The notes beneath the pieces were generated by a model. It was not told the origin of the DNA and made no database searches. It saw only the letters and a list, made by a program, of their open reading frames with translations. Positions 7,190 through 11,963 of a DNA stretch of 11,963 bases are shown piece by piece (position 1 is the first letter of the stretch; every line of letters begins with the position of its first letter). The translations under genes and the position numbers were made by a program. The stretch comes from Clostridia bacterium (lineage in GTDB: Bacteria; Bacillota; Clostridia; Oscillospirales; CAG-272). Location of the stretch: contig JAFYRH010000077.1 in NCBI GenBank assembly GCA_017559555.1, forward strand, positions 1 through 11,963. The letters are read 5' to 3'.

Positions 7190-8277
7190 GAAATCTGATT
7201 GATATTCGCGATCTGAGCACACAGGAAATTGATGAGCTGATTGCGGTTGCAAACGATATTATCAAACAACCTCAAAAGTACTCCGATGTTTGTCGTGGCA
7301 AAAAGCTGGCAACCTTGTTCTTTGAGCCCTCTACTCGTACACGCTTGAGCTTTGAGGCGGCTATGTATGAGCTTGGTGGCAACGTGCTCTCTGTTGCAGG
7401 CGGAAATTCTTCGTCGGCGGCAAAGGGCGAGAGCGTTGCAGATACGGCAAAAACCGTTTCCTGCTATGCAGATATCATTGCTATGCGTCACCCCAAAGAG
7501 GGCGCACCTCTGGTGGCAGCAATGAACGCTTCCATTCCCGTTATCAACGCAGGTGACGGCGGACACAACCATCCCACGCAAACGCTTGCAGATTTGCTTA
7601 CCATTTCTCGCGAGAAGGGCAGACTCAACAATTTGACCGTCGGTTTTTGCGGTGACCTCAAGTTCGGTCGTACCGTTCACTCGCTTATTGCGGCGCTTTC
7701 TCGCTATACGGGTATCAAAATCGTGTTGGTATCTCCCAACGAGCTTCGTGTTCCCGATTACGTCAAAACCGAGGTTATGGAAAAGAACGCCATTCCCTAC
7801 GAGGAGACAACCGATCTTCTCTCGGCTATGCCACAGCTGGATATCCTTTATATGACGCGTGTTCAGCGCGAGCGTTTTGACAGTGAAGAAGAATATATGC
7901 GACTTAAGGATAGTTACATTCTCACCCCCGATAAGCTGGCGGATGCCAAAGCGGATCTTTCCATTCTGCATCCTCTGCCGCGTGTAAACGAGATTGCGGT
8001 TGCTATTGATGACGATCCTCGTGCTTGTTATTTTAAGCAAGTATTCAACGGCAAAATTATGCGTATGGCACTCATTATGAAGCTTCTTGATGCCGCAAAG
8101 AGAGGTGAGCAAGATGCCGCCTGCGATAATTGCATTGTCGATGTTATCAAATGCACAAATCCCCGTTGCATTACGGGGGTTGAACAAGAACTTTCGCACG
8201 TCTTTATGCTTACCAATGCAGAGGAGGGTGTTTACCGTTGCCTTTACTGTGAAGCAAGGGCTGACGGAAATGAGTAA
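7186..8277 (+). CDS. pyrB: Aspartate carbamoyltransferase with a fused PyrI-like zinc module
   Basis: This enzyme condenses carbamoyl phosphate with aspartate, the committed step of pyrimidine synthesis. Residues 1-~305 are a complete catalytic chain: [12 protein letters not shown] (45-56) binds carbamoyl phosphate, Lys80 sits in the mobile 80s loop, HPTQ is at 129-132, GRTVHSL has Arg162, TRVQ has Arg225, and HPLP is at 262-265. Catalytic chains normally stop near 310 residues; this one runs to 363. The extra tail has Cys323-x4-Cys328 and Cys352-x2-Cys355, with KCTNPRCIT and RCLYCEA. This closely resembles the zinc-binding C-terminal domain of the regulatory chain PyrI, but the PyrI N-terminal nucleotide-binding domain is absent. 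In E. coli that zinc domain holds regulatory and catalytic chains together; here it may stabilise the trimer or higher assembly. Full PyrB-PyrI fusions are known, for example in Thermotoga. The start overlaps the pyrE stop (ATGA). Confidence 0.96.
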   Translation: MRNLIDIRDLSTQEIDELIAVANDIIKQPQKYSDVCRGKKLATLFFEPSTRTRLSFEAAMYELGGNVLSVAGGNSSSAAKGESVADTAKTVSCYADIIAMRHPKEGAPLVAAMNASIPVINAGDGGHNHPTQTLADLLTISREKGRLNNLTVGFCGDLKFGRTVHSLIAALSRYTGIKIVLVSPNELRVPDYVKTEVMEKNAIPYEETTDLLSAMPQLDILYMTRVQRERFDSEEEYMRLKDSYILTPDKLADAKADLSILHPLPRVNEIAVAIDDDPRACYFKQVFNGKIMRMALIMKLLDAAKRGEQDAACDNCIVDVIKCTNPRCITGVEQELSHVFMLTNAEEGVYRCLYCEARADGNE

Positions 8278-8318
8278 AAAACGGCACAAAACAACTGTTT
8301 TTTTAGTCAAAAATACTG

Positions 8319-8347
8319 TTGACAAATACTGTGTTGTATGATATAAT
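8319..8347 (+). promoter_or_regulatory. Near-ideal sigma-A type promoter for the IMP dehydrogenase gene
   Basis: TTGACA (8319-8324), a 17-base spacer and TATAAT (8342-8347) match consensus at every position, and TG at 8339-8340 adds an extended -10. Transcription would start near 8354, giving a leader of about 29 nt, too short for a riboswitch. An 8-bp word, AAATACTG, recurs at 8311, 8324 and 8359, around the -35 and the likely start, and could be an operator. Confidence 0.9.
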
Positions 8348-8382
8348 CTATACTTAATAAATACTGAGCAAGGAGAAACGAT

Positions 8383-9888
8383 ATGGCAAAATTTATCAAC
8401 GAGCCTTCGCATACCTTTAACGAATACTTGCTGATTCCCGGGTATTCTTCGGCAGAGTGTGTTCCTGCAAACGTTAGTTTGAAAACACCTCTTGTAAAAT
8501 ATCGCAAGGGAGAGACCCCTGCTATCATGATGAACATTCCTATGGTTTCGGCAATTATGCAGTCTGTTTCGGGTGACCGTTTGGCGGTAGCGCTTGCAAC
8601 CGAGGGTGGTGTTTCGTTCATCTACGGTTCGCAAACCATTGAGGATGAAGCCGCAATGGTTAAGCGCGCAAAAGACTATAAAGCAGGCTTTGTTAAGAGT
8701 GATTCCAACCTTTCTCCCACAGCGACCATGGCAGATTGCATTGCGCTCAAGGAGAGAACAGGGCACTCCACTATTGCGATTACCGAAGACGGTACATCCG
8801 ATGGCAAGCTGCTTGGCATCGTTACCGGTCGCGACTACCGTCCCAGCCGTATGGATCCTGCCACCTGCGTCAGCGAATTCATGACGCCTTTCTCCAAGCT
8901 GATCTGCGCCAAATTGGGCACCACGCTCAAAGAAGCAAACGATATTATTTGGGATCACAAGCTTAATTCTCTCCCTATCATCGATGATGAAGGTAGACTG
9001 TGCTATATGGTATTCCGCAAGGACTACGATTCCCACAAGCAAAACCCCAACGAGCTGTTGGATAAGAGCAAGAGATACGTTGTAGGTGCAGGTATCAACA
9101 CCCGCGACTACGCAGAGCGTGTTCCTGCGCTCATTGAAGCAGGTGTTGACGTGCTTTGCATCGACTCCTCCGAAGGTTTTTCGGAGTGGCAAAAGAGAAC
9201 CATTGCATGGATTCGCGAAAAGTACGGCGAGAGCGTAAAGGTTGGTGCGGGCAACGTTGTTGATGCCGCAGGCTTCCGCTTCCTTGCTGAATGCGGTGCA
9301 GACTTTATTAAGGTTGGTATCGGCGGTGGTTCTATTTGTATCACTCGTGAAACCAAGGGTATCGGTCGCGGACAAGCAACCGCACTCATTGAGGTTTGTG
9401 CCGAGAGAGACAGATACTTCGAAGAGACCGGTATTTACGTTCCCGTATGCTCCGATGGCGGTATCGTTCACGACCACCACATCACACTTTCTTTGGCAAT
9501 GGGTGCCGATTTCGTAATGCTTGGCAGATATTTTGCACGCTTTGACGAAAGCCCCTCCAACAAGGTCAGCATTGGCGGAACCTACTACAAGGAATATTGG
9601 GGCGAAGGCTCTGCACGTGCACGCAACTGGCAGAGATATGACCTCGGCGGTGATAAGAAGCTCTCCTTCGAAGAAGGCGTTGACTCTTATGTTCCTTACG
9701 CAGGAAGCCTCAAGGATAATGTTGCCATTTCTTTGGCAAAGGTGAAGTCCACTATGTGCAACTGCGGTGCTTTGAGCATTCCCGAATTGCAAGAAAAGGC
9801 AGTGCTGACGCTTGTTTCCGCTACCAGCATTGTAGAGGGCGGCGCACACGACGTTATTCAAAAGAATAAAGAAATCAAACAAAATTGA
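8383..9888 (+). CDS. guaB: IMP dehydrogenase, trichomonad-like divergent type
   Basis: The enzyme oxidises IMP to XMP with NAD+, the first committed step to GMP. The 501-residue protein has a TIM barrel interrupted by two CBS repeats at about 105-220 (TVAITEDG-type and [11 protein letters not shown] segments). The catalytic signature [11 protein letters not shown] carries Cys319, CSDGG carries Asp358 (IMP ribose), and the flap WQRYD carries the Arg418-Tyr419 water-activating pair. The opening [20 protein letters not shown] and the flap wording [19 protein letters not shown] differ from classical bacterial GuaB. From memory they closely match the Tritrichomonas foetus enzyme, with the same residue numbers for Cys319, Arg382 and Arg418-Tyr419. 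Lys310 and Glu431 also correspond to residues linked there to weak mycophenolate binding. AAGGAG (8370-8375) supports the start. It has its own promoter and terminator. GMP reductase is excluded by length and the CBS region. Confidence 0.95.
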   Translation: MAKFINEPSHTFNEYLLIPGYSSAECVPANVSLKTPLVKYRKGETPAIMMNIPMVSAIMQSVSGDRLAVALATEGGVSFIYGSQTIEDEAAMVKRAKDYKAGFVKSDSNLSPTATMADCIALKERTGHSTIAITEDGTSDGKLLGIVTGRDYRPSRMDPATCVSEFMTPFSKLICAKLGTTLKEANDIIWDHKLNSLPIIDDEGRLCYMVFRKDYDSHKQNPNELLDKSKRYVVGAGINTRDYAERVPALIEAGVDVLCIDSSEGFSEWQKRTIAWIREKYGESVKVGAGNVVDAAGFRFLAECGADFIKVGIGGGSICITRETKGIGRGQATALIEVCAERDRYFEETGIYVPVCSDGGIVHDHHITLSLAMGADFVMLGRYFARFDESPSNKVSIGGTYYKEYWGEGSARARNWQRYDLGGDKKLSFEEGVDSYVPYAGSLKDNVAISLAKVKSTMCNCGALSIPELQEKAVLTLVSATSIVEGGAHDVIQKNKEIKQN

Positions 9889-9897
9889 TAACCAATA

Positions 9898-9933
9898 AAA
9901 AAGACTTCCGAGGATGACCTCGGAAGTCTTTTT
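9898..9933. terminator. Strong bidirectional intrinsic terminator
   Basis: GACTTCCGAGG (9903-9913) pairs with CCTCGGAAGTC (9918-9928) around loop ATGA, flanked by AAAAA before and TTTTT after, giving a 16-bp stem overall. It ends the IMP dehydrogenase transcript on the plus strand. Read on the minus strand it also ends in a T-run, five bases past the stop of the converging gene. Confidence 0.96.
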
Positions 9934-9938
9934 ATCGA

Positions 9939-10391
9939 TTATTGACCTGCACGTGTTGTGTAAATGGTTTTGATCGCCTCAACAAATTCGTTGTAGGTTG
10001 CCTCATCAAGCATAGGCTTGTAGGTTTCTTCTACAAAAGCAAGCACTTCTTCTTGGGGAACCGTTCCAATCATGGAGTAAACACCAACAAGAGCGGCAAG
10101 AACGAGGAGAAGCATAACGATGGCAACAATGCCCAAAATGAGACCCGCAATGGCTTTGCCGTCCATTTTGCCGTTATTATTCTTTTTGGAAAGAAATGCA
10201 AAAACAATGGCAAGAATAGCAGAAACGCCCATTATAATGAGACCGATCGTTTCAGCAAAACAACAGCAGCAGCAACACAAAACCGATACGATACCAAGCA
10301 CCAAGGATGCGATGGCATAGTTGTTTTGGGGCTTCTTTTGAGCGGGCTCAAAACCGTTGTGATTAGATTGGAAGTTGAATTCGTTGTTCAT
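9939..10391 (-). CDS. DUF4190-like small membrane protein with a six-cysteine run
   Basis: The 150-residue protein has an Asn/Gln-rich soluble N-terminus (1-24). Hydrophobic segments lie at about 26-45, 47-67 and 80-108, with a polar Lys/Asn-rich loop (69-79) between the second and third, and an acidic C-terminal tail (113-150). The two LGIV-containing stretches, NYAIASLVLGIVSVL and GKAIAGLILGIVAIV, are the repeat pattern of DUF4190-type proteins, which have no established function and are common in Gram-positive bacteria. Six consecutive cysteines (39-44) end the first membrane segment; this is unusual and could reflect expansion of a TGC/TGT repeat (CAGCAGCAGCAA on the plus strand). GGAGGT (complement of 10397-10402) and a good promoter precede the start. 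It is transcribed divergently from the next gene, and no partner is evident. Confidence 0.8.
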   Translation of the reverse strand: MNNEFNFQSNHNGFEPAQKKPQNNYAIASLVLGIVSVLCCCCCCFAETIGLIIMGVSAILAIVFAFLSKKNNNGKMDGKAIAGLILGIVAIVMLLLVLAALVGVYSMIGTVPQEEVLAFVEETYKPMLDEATYNEFVEAIKTIYTTRAGQ

Positions 10392-10418
10392 AATAGACCT
10401 CCACGGGAGTTTTTATTT

Positions 10419-10448
10419 ATTATACCACGGAAAAAACGTTTTTGTCAA
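10419..10448 (-). promoter_or_regulatory. Promoter of the DUF4190-like gene
   Basis: On the minus strand TTGACA (complement of 10443-10448) and TATAAT (complement of 10419-10424) are both perfect, with an 18-base spacer. The likely start lies about 20 bases before the start codon. Confidence 0.85.
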
Positions 10449-10486
10449 TTGCTTTTCAAAAAAAGATGAAAAATTTGGCAATCCTC

Positions 10487-10515
10487 TTTTCAAACGGCAC
10501 TTTTTGTGCTACAAT
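10487..10515 (+). promoter_or_regulatory. Probable promoter of the DUF2752 gene
   Basis: TACAAT (10510-10515) with an upstream TG at 10507-10508 gives an extended -10. A weaker -35, TTTTCA (10487-10492), lies 17 bases away. It is back to back with the minus-strand promoter in the 151-nt intergenic region. Confidence 0.65.
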
Positions 10516-10542
10516 ATAAAATAATGAAAGGGAGGTGAGGAA

Positions 10543-10998
10543 ATGAAGACCAAATTGCGACATCCGTTATTGTTGACGTTGCACGGTGTGGCACTTCTTG
10601 CGGCACTTTTTATGCCGCTTTATATCAAGGTTGCCAATTGGCTTGGCGGCGTGTTTGGCGGTTGCTTGATGCATCGGTTCTTCATTTACTGTCCTCTTTG
10701 CGGAGGAACGCGCGCGATTGCGGCACTTACGCGCTTTCAGTTTTTGGAGGCTTGGAATTACAATGCCTTGGTTGTTCTTTTGAGCGTTGTGGTGCTTGGT
10801 CTTGACGTGTGGGTTTGGATTCGATATTTGCAAAAAAAAGAGCCGCTTATCATTCTCCCGCGTTGGGCTTGGATTACCGCTTGCGTTCTTTTGGTCGTTT
10901 ATTTTATATTGCGTAACGTATTGATGATCTTTTTTGGCATCGACCCCACGGGTGACCTTGTCTACTTTTGGGATGCGATACGCGCCGTTCGGGGCTGA
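10543..10998 (+). CDS. DUF2752 family membrane protein
   Basis: The 151-residue product carries the family motif CPLCGGTRAIAAL at 50-62 (CPxCGxTRA with Cys50, Cys53 and Arg57), followed by an Asn-containing helix start (WNYNALVVLL), which together typify DUF2752. Hydrophobic segments lie at about 9-28, 32-49, 74-94 and 107-132, so it is an inner-membrane protein. The biochemical function of the family is not established; the CxxC pair could bind metal or act in redox chemistry, but that is inference. The ribosome-binding site GGGAGGTGA (10530-10538) is close to ideal. The stop codon lies within the 5' arm of its terminator, so it is a single-gene unit. Nothing in the neighbourhood explains its role. 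Confidence 0.85.
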   Translation: MKTKLRHPLLLTLHGVALLAALFMPLYIKVANWLGGVFGGCLMHRFFIYCPLCGGTRAIAALTRFQFLEAWNYNALVVLLSVVVLGLDVWVWIRYLQKKEPLIILPRWAWITACVLLVVYFILRNVLMIFFGIDPTGDLVYFWDAIRAVRG

Positions 10999-11037
10999 CC
11001 GCGCAAAACAAATGTTTGCGGTCAGTTCTTTTTTTAT
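10995..11037 (+). terminator. Intrinsic terminator after the DUF2752 gene
   Basis: CTGACCGC (10995-11002) pairs with GCGGTCAG (11018-11025), with a possible inner AAA/TTT extension, followed by TTCTTTTTTT. The 5' arm contains the TGA stop codon. Confidence 0.88.
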
Positions 11038-11288
11038 TCTTTCCCTCAAAAAGACAAAAAAGCGAAAAAAGTGTGCAAAAATCGCACGACAAGCATCGCC
11101 ATCACTCGTCATGGGGCGCGGTGTTTTTTGCTTTTTTGTGGCAAAAAAGAGTTTTCTTTTTTCTTCTTCGATGCTTTTACTTCCTTTCACGTCATAAAAA
11201 ACAAAAAAACGACAAACCGGTTGCGACATTTTCCACGCGCAAAAAGGAGTAAAATAGTAGAGAATTAAAAACCAAGGACGGTAAAGGT
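11038..11288. other. AT-rich, homopolymer-rich intergenic region upstream of spoIIE-like gene
   Basis: About 250 bases without a convincing gene. They are full of A- and T-runs; TTTTTTGC (11124-11131) and GCAAAAAA (11141-11148) could form a weak hairpin. The pentamer CGACA (complement TGTCG, the core of Spo0A boxes) occurs at 11087, 11210 and 11224. A TAAAAT at 11250-11255 could be a -10 element. The short open frames here are low-complexity and lack good start signals. Confidence 0.6.
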
Positions 11289-11963
11289 ATGCAAGAAGAA
11301 AAAATGGGCGCATTTCATATGCGCAGAACAAAAGAAAAACAAGAGAGCAAAGAGAACGTTTGGCTGCTTCGCTTACAAAGGCTTTTGCAGGAGATCGTAT
11401 GGGGATGTGCCGGCTGGATATTTGGGCAGGCAAGTCTTGTGTTTGATACATATCCGTTAGGCATCGCGCTCCTTTGCGCATCCTCGGGGCACACCCCGGC
11501 GGTTTTAATTGGTTTGCTTGTTACCGCAACGGTCAATATGCAAAACCCCGCACTTTACGTTTGTGTTTACCTTGCGGCGGCAATTTTGCGCATTGTTGCG
11601 GCGGCGGTGTTCGATGCTCCCGACGCACGTTTTGAAATGCCGCAGGGATTGCGCAAACGCCTCTTTGAACGTGTTGCCAAAGAAGTACCTCTCAATGATA
11701 TTGAGGAAGGGAAAAAGGCTCAAAAAGCAATACGTATAGCGTTTTGGGAGCGTATTTTTGGTGAGAGTATTCTTTTGCGAATGTCAGCGGCTGCCATTGG
11801 TGCTTTGGCGATTGCACTTTACCGCATCATTTCGGGCGGTTTTCGATACTACGATTTGTTTGCCGCACTCTTTTTGATTGCAATGGCATCGGTAGCAACC
11901 GTTGTTTTTGCGCTTTCTTTGGAGCACAGATGCGACAATAAATGGCTGGTTGGGTTTTCTGAG
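11289..11963 (+). CDS. spoIIE: Probable stage II sporulation protein E, N-terminal membrane part (runs off window)
   Basis: An ATG at 11289 opens a frame with no stop to the window end (225 residues). AAGGA at 11274-11278 is a modest ribosome-binding site; ATG codons at residues 6 and 11 are alternative starts. After a charged N-terminus (1-23) come hydrophobic segments at about 36-51, 56-64, 70-83, 88-108, 161-181 and 189-211, with a basic loop (120-155). The stretch IFGQASLVFDTYPLGIALL resembles the first membrane region of SpoIIE, where a similar G-R/Q-A-S ... P-G-A pattern recurs. SpoIIE is a multi-pass membrane PP2C phosphatase that activates sigma-F in the forespore. The diagnostic phosphatase domain would lie beyond the window, so an unrelated polytopic protein is possible. 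If correct, the host is an endospore former or descends from one. Confidence 0.6.
   Translation, partial: MQEEKMGAFHMRRTKEKQESKENVWLLRLQRLLQEIVWGCAGWIFGQASLVFDTYPLGIALLCASSGHTPAVLIGLLVTATVNMQNPALYVCVYLAAAILRIVAAAVFDAPDARFEMPQGLRKRLFERVAKEVPLNDIEEGKKAQKAIRIAFWERIFGESILLRMSAAAIGALAIALYRIISGGFRYYDLFAALFLIAMASVATVVFALSLEHRCDNKWLVGFSE

Noticed and set aside
8288..8304. Possible terminator after pyrB (AAAAC-loop-GTTTT followed by T-run)
   Set aside because: The stem is only five weak A/T-rich pairs. It may be a leaky terminator, but the sequence does not support calling it, so some read-through into the IMP dehydrogenase gene is possible.
8348..8382. Purine riboswitch in front of the IMP dehydrogenase gene
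   Set aside because: The leader from the clear promoter is only about 29 nt, too short for any known purine aptamer.
7159..9882. A 907-codon minus-strand open frame across pyrB, the promoter gap and the IMP dehydrogenase gene
   Set aside because: It spans two certain genes and a perfect plus-strand promoter and has no recognisable domain. It is a shadow frame.
9942..10469. Plus-strand open frame opposite the DUF4190-like gene
   Set aside because: It overlaps a minus-strand gene with a good promoter, ribosome-binding site, membrane segments and terminator. The plus-strand product is low-complexity Asn/Lys-rich.

Overview
The window looks like a chromosomal stretch from a Gram-positive, low-to-moderate-GC anaerobe, most likely an uncultured member of the Clostridia (Bacillota). 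The evidence is strong purine-rich Shine-Dalgarno sites, a class 1B dihydroorotate dehydrogenase (PyrD) with its iron-sulfur partner PyrK, near-consensus sigma-A type promoters, and a probable N-terminus of the sporulation protein SpoIIE at the right edge. The genus cannot be fixed from this sequence alone.

Positions 2-8277 hold a tightly packed plus-strand pyrimidine operon: pyrC (3' end only), carB, pyrK, pyrD, pyrF, pyrE and pyrB. Spacing is 4-33 nt or overlapping throughout, except between pyrF and pyrE. Together the genes cover UMP synthesis from carbamoyl phosphate onward; the small subunit gene carA is not in view. PyrB is unusual: its C-terminus carries a four-cysteine zinc module resembling that of the regulatory chain PyrI, without PyrI's nucleotide-binding domain.

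The pyrF-pyrE gap (5929-6532) is occupied by an inserted cassette. A small AT-rich gene for an S23/23S rRNA intervening-sequence-type four-helix bundle protein is bounded by a perfect 33-bp inverted repeat built of 7-bp units (RTGCAGA). The whole is flanked by an 8-bp direct repeat, GTTAAGTG. Removing the cassette restores a normal 33-nt pyrF-pyrE spacer. This is the most interesting structure in the window: an rRNA-intervening-sequence-like element lodged in a protein-coding operon, where its arms could form a long RNA duplex in the pyr mRNA.

Positions 8319-9933 form a separate unit: a near-ideal promoter, a 501-aa IMP dehydrogenase and a strong bidirectional terminator. The enzyme is of the divergent type known from the protist Tritrichomonas foetus, with matching active-site numbering. 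It links this locus to guanine nucleotide synthesis.

Positions 9939-11037 carry two small membrane-protein genes, divergently transcribed from a 151-nt double promoter region: a DUF4190-like protein (minus strand) with a run of six cysteines, and a DUF2752 protein (plus strand) ending in its own terminator. About 250 nt of AT-rich, homopolymer-rich DNA follows. An open frame from 11289 then runs off the window and looks like the membrane domain of SpoIIE.
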